A stretch of DNA of 55,944 bases from Bdellovibrionales bacterium (GTDB lineage: Bacteria; Bdellovibrionota; FAC87; UBA2466), in the NCBI GenBank assembly GCA_009692515.1, contig SHZA01000007.1, forward strand, positions 1 through 55,944, in the 5' to 3' direction. Shown piece after piece: positions 23,416 to 33,338 of this stretch. Each line of letters begins with the position of its first letter. The first letter of the stretch is position 1. The notes under the pieces were generated by a model. It worked only from the letters and a program-made list of their open reading frames with translations, ran no database searches and was not told where the DNA came from. The position numbers were made by a program, and so were the translations under genes.

Positions 23416-23511
23416 GTTATTTGATGCTGTGAGCTTTGATTTTTGTCGCCAAAAGGTGTCAAATTAAAGGATTGGCAAACGGCATCAAACTTAAAACAAG
23501 TCAGGTCTATC

Positions 23512-24573
23512 ATGCCCGAAAAACAGACAGCGTCTCAAAACCGCATTCGTGAGACCTTAGGAAGGCTTTACGAGCATCAACCCCCCCATTTTCGAGAGTA
23601 TATTCGTCGGTATCAAGAGGACCCTACGAGTCGAGTCTTTGCTCCCTTAGCGGAGGCCTATCGTCGATTGGGAAGGTTAGATGAAGCTATTGATATCTGC
23701 TTGGAGGGCTTGAAACATCACCCTGAATTTCCTGGAGGGCGAGTTTCCTTAGCCAGATGTTTTTTTGATAAGAAAAAATATGTTGCGGCCAAAGAACAGT
23801 TGGAGATGGTCGTTCATATTTCTTCCGATAATATTTTAGCTCAAAGATTATTAGGGGATTGTTTTGTAGAGTTACAGGAGAATGAACAAGCTTTGCATTG
23901 TTATAAAATAGCGGTAGCTCTTTCTCCTGAGGATGTCGCACTCGAAGATAAAATTCATCGGATGCAGTTGCATCAGAATCGTCAAGGGACTGCGCCTCGA
24001 GAACCGTTGAGTGTTTCTATACCAAATGTGATTAAGCCCGAGCCGAAGGGTATTGTTGCCACTGGAGTCACGGCATCGGAGATTCAATTCTCAGATTCAG
24101 AGGTTGAGGAGGTGTTCACTCAGACCCCTACTGAGGTGATAGCCTCGATTAATGCCTTTCAAAGTCAAATGACGACCCCTTTAGCCGATTCCTTTGATGA
24201 GCCGGAGCCTCTTTCAGATGAATTGGAGGATGCTGAAATTAGAAGATCCAAAATCGACGCGATCTTAGGTTTCGAAGAGGAAAATGGGGAATCCTTCAAA
24301 ACAGAAAATGTAATGCGCGTGTTTGCTGAAGAGGTTCATGTCAGCCCTGAGATCACAACTCAGACACTAGGGGACCTTTATTATGCTCAGGGGCAATTTG
24401 AAAAATCGCTTCGTATTTTCGAGAAACTTCAGAAAAGAGCTGGATCACTAGAAATTTCACAAAAGATACAAAACTGTCGGGCTCAATTAGGGGTCGATTC
24501 GGTCTCTTTAAAAAGACAACAGAAGATCGATATTTTAAATGCCATCCTAATAAAAAACAGGAATAACGATTGA
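23512..24573 (+). CDS. Tetratricopeptide-repeat protein
   Basis: A 353-residue cytoplasmic protein from the ATG at 23512 (MPEKQTASQNR); an in-frame TTG at 23443 is less likely. TPR units are evident at roughly residues 40-140: PLAEAYRRLGRLDEAIDICL, then VSLARCFFDKKKYVAAKEQL, then RLLGDCFVELQENEQALHCY. One further TPR lies near the end (LGDLYYAQGQFEKSLRIFEK). The middle is acidic and probably disordered. TPRs bind proteins; the partner is unknown. It precedes efp, with a second TPR gene beyond, on the same strand. Confidence 0.75.
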   Translation: MPEKQTASQNRIRETLGRLYEHQPPHFREYIRRYQEDPTSRVFAPLAEAYRRLGRLDEAIDICLEGLKHHPEFPGGRVSLARCFFDKKKYVAAKEQLEMVVHISSDNILAQRLLGDCFVELQENEQALHCYKIAVALSPEDVALEDKIHRMQLHQNRQGTAPREPLSVSIPNVIKPEPKGIVATGVTASEIQFSDSEVEEVFTQTPTEVIASINAFQSQMTTPLADSFDEPEPLSDELEDAEIRRSKIDAILGFEEENGESFKTENVMRVFAEEVHVSPEITTQTLGDLYYAQGQFEKSLRIFEKLQKRAGSLEISQKIQNCRAQLGVDSVSLKRQQKIDILNAILIKNRNND

Positions 24574-24621
24574 AGTTTAGCCGTAAATCGGCGAGAAATA
24601 TTGCATCTTCTAAGGGGAAAT

Positions 24622-25185
24622 ATGATTGCAACATCAGATTTTAAAAAAGGCGTTTGTATTGAGCTTGAAGGGGTTCCTTATCTTATTGTGGACTTTCAGC
24701 ATGTAAAACCTGGAAAAGGAAACTCTTTTTGTAGAACGAGAATTAAAAATTTACTTAATAATAATACGATCGATAGAACCTTTAAATCTGGTGAAAAGGT
24801 AGGCGAGCCCGAATTAGAAAAAAAGAGAATGCAGTATCTCTATGCCGATGGGTCTAGTTATCAATTCATGGATCTCGATGCCTATGAACAGATTGCACTT
24901 GATAAAGAAACCGTAGGCGAAAACAAATATTATTTAATTGAGAACTTAGAAATTGAGGTTCTTTATTATAAAGGGCGTCCTATCGCAGTTGAGCTACCTA
25001 ATTTTGTAGAGGTGAAGGTCACCTATTGTGAGCCTGCGATCAAAGGAGATACTGTGAGCGGCGGGGGTAAGCCCTGTGTGGTATCTACTGGGCTCACTGT
25101 AACCGTTCCCTTTCACATTAAGTTAAATGATATCTTGAAAATCGACACTCGCTCAGGGACCTACGCGGAAAAAATTACGAAGTAA
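24622..25185 (+). CDS. efp: Translation elongation factor P
   Basis: EF-P relieves ribosome stalling at polyproline stretches. The 187-residue protein begins MIATSDFKKGVCIELEG, and the modification loop VKPGKGNSF holds the acceptor Lys at about residue 32, so a lysine-modifying system such as EpmA/EpmB may act on it (none is in the window). The C-terminal domains are intact through KIDTRSGTYAEKI. The ATG at 24622 is preferred over an in-frame codon at 24601 because it has AAGGGG at proper spacing and matches the family start. Confidence 0.97.
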   Translation: MIATSDFKKGVCIELEGVPYLIVDFQHVKPGKGNSFCRTRIKNLLNNNTIDRTFKSGEKVGEPELEKKRMQYLYADGSSYQFMDLDAYEQIALDKETVGENKYYLIENLEIEVLYYKGRPIAVELPNFVEVKVTYCEPAIKGDTVSGGGKPCVVSTGLTVTVPFHIKLNDILKIDTRSGTYAEKITK

Positions 25186-25226
25186 ATTATGCAGCTCATC
25201 CATTCTTTGTGACAGAGGTGATGGTT

Positions 25227-26459
25227 ATGTCCGTAGTACATCCAAAAAAGCTTTTTGAAAAGGCTAGTAGTTTAGAGGCTGAAGGGGCCTTTAAAGAAGC
25301 TTCACATCAATACGCTTCACTTATTCCCATTCTGCGAAACCGTGGAAAGGGTCTGGAGGCGATTACCCTTTGTGATAAGGCCATGGCATTGTCCCCCAGC
25401 TCTACCCGTCTGCATCTCATTAAAGCTCTTTGTTTAATGGATATCAAAAAAACGAAGGAGGCTCTGGTTGAAATTGAAAATTATGGTAAAGCAGCGTTGC
25501 GCCAAAATAGGGTGACTCAATATTTAAAATTAGCTGAGCAGAGATTGTCCTCACAATGGGAATTATATTGCCATTTTTTAAAAACATTACTGGAGGTGGA
25601 TCGCACTCGTGCGGATATCTTTCTAGCCCTCAGTCATGGTTTTTTACAACAGGGAGAGCTTAAAAACTCCTTCGAAATGGTCTTTGCAGCTTTGCATATA
25701 GGTTCTGAAATAGATAAAGGAAAGAGTTTATTAAAAGAGATCATTCTGCGAAGAGGAAGGCAACAGGATATTCTATATTTTGAGAAATTTGTAGATAAAA
25801 CTTGGACACTCGAACAAATTGAAAAGTATATCCTAGTTGAAGACACTCCGTTGAAATCGGATTTTAAATTACATACATCGGACAAGAATAGCTTTGAAGT
25901 TAAAAGCACAAGTAATGGCACCGGGTCGGTACTTTTAAAATCACTTAATGAAGAGTCTTCATCGATTTTAAAACAGTTAATTCGAGACCTAGAAACTGAA
26001 CTAGGGGAGATCCCTAATGGAATCGAACCTCTTTCTGCCTTAATTGCAGAGTTTAAACTCAAAGCAACTAATATTATAAATGGCGACTCTCAGGCCTGTT
26101 TAGACATTGCCATTGCCTTTAAAGAAATGGGGCTTCTCAACGAAGCAAAAGAGTTTTTAAATAAGGTGACCGCAGAACAGGAAAAATATGTGGCCGCTCA
26201 AATTCTTAAGGGGGAGATTGAATTTGACTCCGGCTCTTTTTTATCTGCACTAGATATTTTCCTCCAGATTTTAAGATTCGACCAGATGGAAGAAAATGAA
26301 ATGAAGGAGGCCTTGTATTATGGCGCTCGTATCTATTTTCAATTGCAAAATCTTGAAAAAGCAAACCAGTTCGCTAAAAAGCTGGGTGCGATCGATTCTA
26401 ATTATAGAAATTTAAAAAAAATAGGCGCAGCACTAAAACAAAAACTAGAAAAGAAATGA
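25227..26459 (+). CDS. Tetratricopeptide-repeat protein
   Basis: A 410-residue cytoplasmic protein with helical TPR-like repeats throughout the N-terminal half (SLEAEGAFKEASHQYASLIP, LSHGFLQQGELKNSFEMVFA) and again at the C-terminus (ALYYGARIYFQLQNLEKANQ). The ATG at 25227 is preferred because GAGGTGA lies about six bases upstream; the in-frame GTG at 25209 lacks a site. The partner is unknown. A strong intrinsic terminator follows directly. Position after efp and a related TPR gene suggests one operon. Confidence 0.75.
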   Translation: MSVVHPKKLFEKASSLEAEGAFKEASHQYASLIPILRNRGKGLEAITLCDKAMALSPSSTRLHLIKALCLMDIKKTKEALVEIENYGKAALRQNRVTQYLKLAEQRLSSQWELYCHFLKTLLEVDRTRADIFLALSHGFLQQGELKNSFEMVFAALHIGSEIDKGKSLLKEIILRRGRQQDILYFEKFVDKTWTLEQIEKYILVEDTPLKSDFKLHTSDKNSFEVKSTSNGTGSVLLKSLNEESSSILKQLIRDLETELGEIPNGIEPLSALIAEFKLKATNIINGDSQACLDIAIAFKEMGLLNEAKEFLNKVTAEQEKYVAAQILKGEIEFDSGSFLSALDIFLQILRFDQMEENEMKEALYYGARIYFQLQNLEKANQFAKKLGAIDSNYRNLKKIGAALKQKLEKK

Positions 26460-26468
26460 TATTCTGAG

Positions 26469-26497
26469 AGCCTATTTTATAGGCTTACGGTTTTTTT
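26469..26497 (+). terminator. Intrinsic terminator ahead of tamB
   Basis: AGCCTAT (26469-26475) and ATAGGCT (26479-26485) form a perfect 7-bp stem with a 3-nt loop, followed after five bases by seven T residues. It ends the efp/TPR transcript only about 24 bp before the tamB start. Confidence 0.75.
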
Positions 26498-26520
26498 AAA
26501 AAAGGGATCCCAACTTTTCA

Positions 26521-29500
26521 ATGAAGAGATTTTTATTTAAATGTTTTATCGTTGGAGGAGTGTTTTATTTCGTGCTCCATTTAGTATTGGCAACGAGCTA
26601 TGTGCAGAATCGAGTGCTACAGGAAATAAAAACCATTGTGAACCCACTGGGAATTGAACTTAATATTGAGAGTATCGAATTTGCACTTTTTTCTCCTCGC
26701 ATCTATTTGAACCGAGTCAAGTTGCGGACAAATCTACTTTCCATGATTCAAATACCTAAACCTCTTTCCATTGAGAGGATTAAGATCTCTGTAAACCCGT
26801 TCCCTCTTTTGTATGGACAACTCACTTTAAGTGAAGTGGCCCTATTTCAACCTAAAATTGTAATTGAGGAGGCCGATGTTATTTATAAAAAGGGGATGAA
26901 GCTTATCGGGGGAAAGAAAAAATGGAAGGTTAAAGGTTCTCGGTTGAATATTGAAGTTCAAAAAATAGGTGTGGTTGATGCCTATGTATTAGTTACTACA
27001 GTACAGCCGAAATTAGGAATAGATTCCGGTCGATTTACCCTGTTTATCGAGCAAAGTGCAAAGGAACAATATTCGATTACCTCAAACTTTTCCAATTTGA
27101 CCTTTGACCGGGGCCCTCTGCATACGGTGATTCGCGCTGCTGAGTTTGATTGTGATATTACGCCTCGAAGTGTTAGAGCGAATAGGATTCGAATCGATAG
27201 TGATTTTCTGAACTTGGATGTGAAGGGGGCAACCTCACTTCCGATAGATCTGAATCATGGCCCCGAATCTTTTAGGACTGTTTATCAACTACGTGCCTCT
27301 TTAAAGTTATTAAATCTAATTGAGGAATTTAAAAGCAGGGTTCCCAATAATATTTCCGGTTTTGTGAGCACTTCAGGATCGCTTGAGAAAAACAAGGGAA
27401 GTTATCTAGGCTCTGGAAAATTGAGCATGGAAAATATATTTTGGGATGGCTATAAACTGGGAAATGGAGAGCTGAATTTTGTCGCAGATGGAAAAAAGGC
27501 CAGCCTTTCTAAACTCAAACTTGAGGTGGGAGCCGGTTTTATTAATTCTGATAAAATCAGTATCGACTTTAAAGATCGCTCCCCTTTTGTCGGTGAATTG
27601 AACCTAGTAAATTTGGAAATACACGATCTGCTTGCACAGTTTAAACTAACTAAAAATCCCCTTTATGTAGGATTGAATGGCAAGGTTAAGGCTGAGGGTT
27701 TTCTGTCTCGGCCCTTTTCGATACAAGGAGAGGTGGCCTCCGATCTGGACCACCTGGTCACTATCGCTCATGTCCGCGAACCCATAACGCCTGCCAATAC
27801 TGTGATTACCATTGAACACGGAAACCTTTCTAGCTCTTTTTCTATCAAGGGGGATCGGGGCAACTGTAAAACTCAAGTCAAGATTCTTGATGGGGTTATG
27901 ATTGCCTACACTCAGTGGCGAGAGGGAGATCCCTTTAAAATTGATCTTGATGGAAAAGGGCTTTCACTTTTTAAACTAGGAAAAATTCAGGATCTATCGA
28001 TGGGCGGGTTGGCCGATCTTAAAGGGGAAGTAACGCTGGATAATAAAGGGGAACCGGTCATTGCAGGATCTCTTAATGTGAAAAATACTGAAATTGGAAG
28101 TGTGGTTTTAGGGCCTGTGAAAGGAACGTTATTTTATCAGGGGGATCTCCTGGCCTTTGAATCTTTGGAACTTCCCTCTTTAGACACCATTAAGAGTTCA
28201 GGCTTTATCGATTTTAAACCTAAAGACACTCGATATAAGTTTCAGATCTCAACTAAGAGAGGATCTATCGACCAGGTTTTTCAGTTTTTTAAAAAAAGTG
28301 AATTGGGATTCTCACCGCCCAAAGGGGGGGAGGTCTCTGCCAATGTAGTTTTAGAAGGGGGGCATGACAATCAAGGAATTCAGGTGACGGCATCTGGTTC
28401 CGTGCGAGGGATCGATTGGTTTCAGGAAAAATGGCTGGGGGGTACCTTCTCCATGATCTATCGAGACGACTATGTTGAGATCTCTCGGGGGACATTAACT
28501 AAACCTAGAGGAGCTGTAGGTTTTAAGGGGTTCTTTAAAGGGGAAAGGTCCCATTTAACCCTCCAGAGTTATGGATTGAAACTTGAAGATATCGATCACA
28601 TTCATGGGTCTCCTATTGCGGGTGAAATTGTAGGTCAGATTAATTTGGAAGGGGATCTAGAAAATCCTAGAGGTAAGGGACAACTAAAATTAATAAAAAC
28701 CGCATTCAGAGGACAGGTCTTGGGAGATTCTAGTATCTCAATTCAGGAAAACCCTGAAAAAACTGAGTTCAGCGGAAACCTATTTGGGAATTCACTACAG
28801 GGAAGAGTTAGCTCTATCAAAAAAGGTACCCACTCGAAATCTGAGGTCCTACTGACATTAAATAAATGTAATATTACTCCATTGCTCTCGATGTGGGCTG
28901 GAAAGGAGCTTCCCTCTTTTGGAAATATTAGAGCTACGGGGGAGGTGGAACTAAATGGAAATCTAAATCGATGGGAATCGATTAAAGGCTCGGGATCCTT
29001 TTCCGATATTCTTCTGGATCTAAAAACGGCACCTGTTAGAAATCAAAAACCTATCTCTTTTAGTTTTAATAATGGAGCTGTGAAGATCTCTCCATTCGAG
29101 CTGGCAGGGCAGGATAGTTTAATATCCGGTTTTCTAGAATTTAAGAACGGAGAAACTATTAACGGCTCACTCGATGGGAAGGTGGACCTGGTCTACCTAC
29201 AGCCCTTTATTCCCGGATTAGAATATGGGACTGGAAGGGTTTCAGCAGGATTGAGAGTTTCAGGAACCCTTCCTAATTATGATCTTTTGGGAAGTGTGTC
29301 ACTCGACGAAGGTACCTTTAGAATACAAAATTTATCGGAGGATTTTAGAGGTGTCAGAACGCAATTGTCTTTGACCGAGGACAAAATAGGTATCGATAGA
29401 TTTGAATCGATGCACGGCGGGGGCAGGCTTCAGGTAAAGGGCGATATCAAAATAAACAGAATGACGCGATTTTCTCCCCATCTTCAGCTATTAGCCACAG

Positions 29501-30483
29501 GGGTCGGATTTCGCCAAGAGAACTCTTTGTCACTGAAGGTCTCTGGGGATTTGAAATTAAATGGAGAAGCTATTCCTTATCTCCTATCTGGAAACTGTCA
29601 CATTGATGAAGGGCTCATTTCCGACTTTAATATTTCGGTGCCGAGCGCCTCCCTTGAATCTCCCGTTTTAAGGTTCGATCTGCGCTGTCGTGCTGAAAAA
29701 GGGTTTCTTGTTGATACTGAAGTGATGCAGGCGGAGTGGAGAGGAGATTTTCATTTGCTTGGGGATACCAATAAAATTGGGCTCATGGGAACCGCTGAGA
29801 GTGTTAAAGGTTCGGTGTTTTTTAAGGAAACAAAGTTTAATTTACTAAACGGAAATATTAAGTTCGAGGACGCTAGTAAAATTAATCCTCGATTCAATGT
29901 GGCAGCCAACAGTTTTGTAAGAGAGCAACGGGCTCAAGTGCCGATTGAATATGAGGTCAATTTAAGTGCTTATGGGGTTCCCTCAGATTATAAAATTAGA
30001 CTGAGTTCGGTGCCGACCCTTTCGGAGCCCGATTTAATTGCGCTCTTAGTTCTAGGGGTAACGACTCGCGGCCAGGACGATAACTATTTAGATTTTGGAA
30101 GTACCTTGGTAGGCAAGAGTCCCTTGCAATCGAAGATTCAAAATGAGCTTGGCGTAAATATCAAAGTTAATATGCAGCGAAGTGGATCTGTCGGTCCCCA
30201 GGTTCCTTCTGGTACAGGAGGGGGCAATACTGGGACAGGTTCTGCACCTGCAGAGTCCTCTGTGCCGGCAGTTAAAATACAAAAAGACATTACCAAAAGA
30301 ACAAAAGTATCCTATTCTAGTACGCTAGATCAAAATGCGATGAAGGAATTTAAGATAGAGCAATTGCTCGATGAACACTTAACGGTTAATGCAAGTGCGG
30401 TTGATAAAATTAGAGGCAACACACAAAACGACGCGATTAAATCCTATGGACTGGATTTTAGGTATCGCTTCCAATTTGAATAA
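26521..30483 (+). CDS. tamB: TamB-like translocation/assembly module protein (AsmA/DUF490 family)
   Basis: A 1320-residue envelope protein anchored by one N-terminal membrane segment (CFIVGGVFYFVLHLVLATSY). The rest is long beta-rich repeat sequence of the AsmA-like/TamB type, predicted to form a hydrophobic groove across the periplasm. The final ~400 residues contain the DUF490 signature (YEVNLSAYGVPSDYKIRLSS, SEPDLIALLVLGVTTRGQDD). TamB partners with an Omp85 protein to insert outer-membrane proteins, and related AsmA proteins transport phospholipids. Length is close to E. coli TamB (about 1260). The next gene, an Omp85 protein, begins inside its 3' end, supporting a TamA-TamB pair. Confidence 0.9.
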   Translation: MKRFLFKCFIVGGVFYFVLHLVLATSYVQNRVLQEIKTIVNPLGIELNIESIEFALFSPRIYLNRVKLRTNLLSMIQIPKPLSIERIKISVNPFPLLYGQLTLSEVALFQPKIVIEEADVIYKKGMKLIGGKKKWKVKGSRLNIEVQKIGVVDAYVLVTTVQPKLGIDSGRFTLFIEQSAKEQYSITSNFSNLTFDRGPLHTVIRAAEFDCDITPRSVRANRIRIDSDFLNLDVKGATSLPIDLNHGPESFRTVYQLRASLKLLNLIEEFKSRVPNNISGFVSTSGSLEKNKGSYLGSGKLSMENIFWDGYKLGNGELNFVADGKKASLSKLKLEVGAGFINSDKISIDFKDRSPFVGELNLVNLEIHDLLAQFKLTKNPLYVGLNGKVKAEGFLSRPFSIQGEVASDLDHLVTIAHVREPITPANTVITIEHGNLSSSFSIKGDRGNCKTQVKILDGVMIAYTQWREGDPFKIDLDGKGLSLFKLGKIQDLSMGGLADLKGEVTLDNKGEPVIAGSLNVKNTEIGSVVLGPVKGTLFYQGDLLAFESLELPSLDTIKSSGFIDFKPKDTRYKFQISTKRGSIDQVFQFFKKSELGFSPPKGGEVSANVVLEGGHDNQGIQVTASGSVRGIDWFQEKWLGGTFSMIYRDDYVEISRGTLTKPRGAVGFKGFFKGERSHLTLQSYGLKLEDIDHIHGSPIAGEIVGQINLEGDLENPRGKGQLKLIKTAFRGQVLGDSSISIQENPEKTEFSGNLFGNSLQGRVSSIKKGTHSKSEVLLTLNKCNITPLLSMWAGKELPSFGNIRATGEVELNGNLNRWESIKGSGSFSDILLDLKTAPVRNQKPISFSFNNGAVKISPFELAGQDSLISGFLEFKNGETINGSLDGKVDLVYLQPFIPGLEYGTGRVSAGLRVSGTLPNYDLLGSVSLDEGTFRIQNLSEDFRGVRTQLSLTEDKIGIDRFESMHGGGRLQVKGDIKINRMTRFSPHLQLLATGVGFRQENSLSLKVSGDLKLNGEAIPYLLSGNCHIDEGLISDFNISVPSASLESPVLRFDLRCRAEKGFLVDTEVMQAEWRGDFHLLGDTNKIGLMGTAESVKGSVFFKETKFNLLNGNIKFEDASKINPRFNVAANSFVREQRAQVPIEYEVNLSAYGVPSDYKIRLSSVPTLSEPDLIALLVLGVTTRGQDDNYLDFGSTLVGKSPLQSKIQNELGVNIKVNMQRSGSVGPQVPSGTGGGNTGTGSAPAESSVPAVKIQKDITKRTKVSYSSTLDQNAMKEFKIEQLLDEHLTVNASAVDKIRGNTQNDAIKSYGLDFRYRFQFE

Positions 30484-33337
30484 AATAGTATCATTCCCGA
30501 TTGTCATAGTGATTGCCGTCATAATGGGGCCGTCTGCTTTCTTGTGGGGAGCCGATGATAACCTAATACCCCTTTCTATTCTCTCGATAAAATCTCCCGA
30601 ATTGAGTGCTGTCGAAGCCATTGAAATCCAGAATGAATTAGGTTTAAAAGTAGGCGCATCGATTAATCTTAAACGGGTCGATGATGGAATTCGTTCGATC
30701 GTAGAAAAAGGAGGAGTCCAAAGCCTCATTCTTAATGGGACCAGGTCTGCGAAGGGTGTTGATTTGGTGGTAGAGGTAGAACTTGCTAGAAAACTTAGAA
30801 CGATAAATCTTTCTGAGGTGAGTCCTGAAATACAAAATGAAATTCAATTAACATTGCAGACCATTCCCCTTGGAAAGATTTTGGATCGGGGGGCCGTTTT
30901 TAGTTTGAAACAGGCGATTAAATCTGCTTATGAGGCACGAGGGTATTTTTTTGTTGAGGTGGAAACTGTAGTTAAAAGAGTTCCTGAAACTGAGATGGTC
31001 GACCTTATGGTGAAGGTGAAACAGGGAGCTCCCACCCTAGTCACCAGAGTCAAACTAAGTAATGTAGATAAAGAGCAATCGGGTAATTTTAGAAGAGCCG
31101 TTAGCTTAAAAGTGGGTTCGTTGTTTACTAGAATGGCATTGGAAAATGCTATTAGCGATCTTAATGAATATTTTGTGAATAATCAATATCCAGATTCCAA
31201 AGTAGATGAGACCAATCTTAATTTTAATGAGGACAAAACCAAGGTTGAAATTGAGTTCGTATTAAAGGTAGGGAAAAAATACCAATTTGTTTTTATGGGT
31301 AACACAGTATTTACGAGCGATATTATTCGCGAATGGATTACAAGCGATGTTTTAGGGCAAGCCGATACGGTCCATTTTATTGAACGCCTAATCATGGAAA
31401 AATACCGAGCTGTGGGTCATCATTTTTGCAATGTGAGTTCTCAGAGCCAAAAAAGCGAAGGGGATAGCGTTCAAAATTTTGGGTTTCAGATAGAGGAGGG
31501 GCCCAGAGTCATTATCGATTCCGTATTGGTTACTGGAGCTAGTGAAATTGGAGTTGATAGGTTCAAAAAACTATTTTTTGAACGGGCCGTGGGTGTGCTG
31601 AAACGAGGTGTTTTATGGGAGAGTGGCCTTTTTCAAACCTGTCGTAACATGATTACGGAACTAGGAGAAAAGGGGTTTCTTAGAGTATCGTTGCCCATTC
31701 CAAGGCTAAGTTTTCATAACGATAAAAAAGGGGTCGACCTTATTTTCGATGTTGAGCTGGGGAGTCAGACCCTAGTCTCTAGAGTGGATATTCAGGGAGT
31801 CGGTGAGAACCGTAGAAAACAGTTAGAGCCTCTATTATTGTTAAAGGCTAAGGATCCCGTCAATCGCGCTCTTTTAGAAAAAACAAAGGATGCAATTTCA
31901 AACCACTATCGCCAAGAGGGTTTTACCGACGTTAAGTTTGCTAACACCGACGAGATTATTTTCGGAGACGATCCCTCTCGAGCTATTGTAAGAATTTCTA
32001 TTGAAGAGGGACCCCAGTTTTTTGTGGGGGCTATCACAATTGAGGGTAATCGATTTACAAAAACGGAGGTGATACGCAGGGAGATTAAAATTAAACCGGG
32101 AGAGAAATATAATTTAGAGAAGCTTCGACAATCGGAGGATGAATTGCTTTTGACCGGTCTATTTTCAAGAGTAGAGATGATTGGAACTATCGATCCTAAG
32201 GATACTTCGAAAAAAGATATTAAGGTGGTAGTGATAGAGAGCAAAGCCGGTAATGGAGAGTTGGGACTAGGTGCAGTCTATGAAGATCCCCGTTTTAGAA
32301 TTCGTAGTTTTGTCGGTGTGGCCTATAAAAACCTATTAGGTCTAAACCAGACGGCATCAGCGCGGACCGAGGTGGGATTGCCATTGAACCAAAAATTTGA
32401 GCGGGTTCCATTTATTGAGTACTCAGCCATTCTTGGATATCGCGCCCCCTACCCATTTGAGGTGCCAATCGTATTTTTTAGCCAAGCTAGTTTAGATAAC
32501 TATGAGGTGGGCACCAGTTCCGGAGGGGGAATTTCTAATCTTCAGACTCGAGCCAGAATCGAGGAGCGAATTGAAAAAAAGTTTTCTCCCCATTTTACCT
32601 TTATTTATCGCCTGCATAGATTTGAACACGCAACTACAAAGACCTTGGTTTTATTGGCCTCCGATGATCCTAAAAACCCGACAAATCCAAATGGATTAAA
32701 TTATGATCCCGGCTATCCCCCTGCGACTGAGATTGTGGATATTGGATCCACGGGACCTGGCTTTCAATTAGATTTTCGAGATGATTCTTTTAATCCCACT
32801 CTAGGAAGCTTTCATACTTTAGATGGGGAGCTAGCACACTCGGCTCTGTTTTCAACTAAAGAGGTGGGGTTTTACATGTGGATATCTAGAAATTCTTTTT
32901 ACCTTCCATTGCTAGAACCTTTCGGGTTGGCATTATTTGCCGGAGCGGGTTACGCCGATTCCTTAGACTCGCAAAAGCAAATTCCTAAAGCTCGACTCTT
33001 AACCGATCTATCTTTGGGAGGACAGGGATCTATTCGAGGGTTTTCTCCCAGAATTTTTAATCCTCAGGAGGGGTCGGTCTCGACCGGATTTTACAATGTT
33101 AGAGGAGAATTACGAACTGGACTGTGGGAAGATCTTGGTGCAGCGATTTTTATCGATTCAGGACAGATCTTTTCAAAAACAGCGGGGGCTCAATGGGTAA
33201 CTGGAACTAGGCATGATGGAGTTGGCATGGGACTAAGATATAAGACTCCCGTAGGCCCTGCGGTGATCGATATTTCACAGGGAATAGGTCCGGATAAAGA
33301 GGTTATCAAATTCAATTTTAGTATCGGCGTATTTTAA
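30446..33337 (+). CDS. Omp85-family outer-membrane assembly protein with about seven POTRA repeats
   Basis: A 963-residue protein from the ATG at 30446 with a signal peptide (FPIVIVIAVIMGPSAFLWGA). By eye, seven beta-alpha-alpha-beta-beta POTRA-like units fill residues ~40-620, each ending in a VxVxV strand and 'G' turn (for instance ISIEEGPQFFVGAITIEGN). The C-terminal ~350 residues are an Omp85 barrel with LGGQGSIRGFSPRIFNP and end VIKFNFSIGVF. BamA has five POTRA domains and TamA three, so this is a longer variant. It overlaps tamB by 38 bp, suggesting it is TamB's outer-membrane partner, though a BamA-type role cannot be ruled out. Confidence 0.88.
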   Translation: MDWILGIASNLNKIVSFPIVIVIAVIMGPSAFLWGADDNLIPLSILSIKSPELSAVEAIEIQNELGLKVGASINLKRVDDGIRSIVEKGGVQSLILNGTRSAKGVDLVVEVELARKLRTINLSEVSPEIQNEIQLTLQTIPLGKILDRGAVFSLKQAIKSAYEARGYFFVEVETVVKRVPETEMVDLMVKVKQGAPTLVTRVKLSNVDKEQSGNFRRAVSLKVGSLFTRMALENAISDLNEYFVNNQYPDSKVDETNLNFNEDKTKVEIEFVLKVGKKYQFVFMGNTVFTSDIIREWITSDVLGQADTVHFIERLIMEKYRAVGHHFCNVSSQSQKSEGDSVQNFGFQIEEGPRVIIDSVLVTGASEIGVDRFKKLFFERAVGVLKRGVLWESGLFQTCRNMITELGEKGFLRVSLPIPRLSFHNDKKGVDLIFDVELGSQTLVSRVDIQGVGENRRKQLEPLLLLKAKDPVNRALLEKTKDAISNHYRQEGFTDVKFANTDEIIFGDDPSRAIVRISIEEGPQFFVGAITIEGNRFTKTEVIRREIKIKPGEKYNLEKLRQSEDELLLTGLFSRVEMIGTIDPKDTSKKDIKVVVIESKAGNGELGLGAVYEDPRFRIRSFVGVAYKNLLGLNQTASARTEVGLPLNQKFERVPFIEYSAILGYRAPYPFEVPIVFFSQASLDNYEVGTSSGGGISNLQTRARIEERIEKKFSPHFTFIYRLHRFEHATTKTLVLLASDDPKNPTNPNGLNYDPGYPPATEIVDIGSTGPGFQLDFRDDSFNPTLGSFHTLDGELAHSALFSTKEVGFYMWISRNSFYLPLLEPFGLALFAGAGYADSLDSQKQIPKARLLTDLSLGGQGSIRGFSPRIFNPQEGSVSTGFYNVRGELRTGLWEDLGAAIFIDSGQIFSKTAGAQWVTGTRHDGVGMGLRYKTPVGPAVIDISQGIGPDKEVIKFNFSIGVF

Positions 33338-33338
33338 G

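Noticed and set aside
25634..26062. Open frame of about 140 codons on minus inside the second TPR gene
   Set aside because: Antisense to a coherent helical TPR protein; composition is explained by the sense coding.
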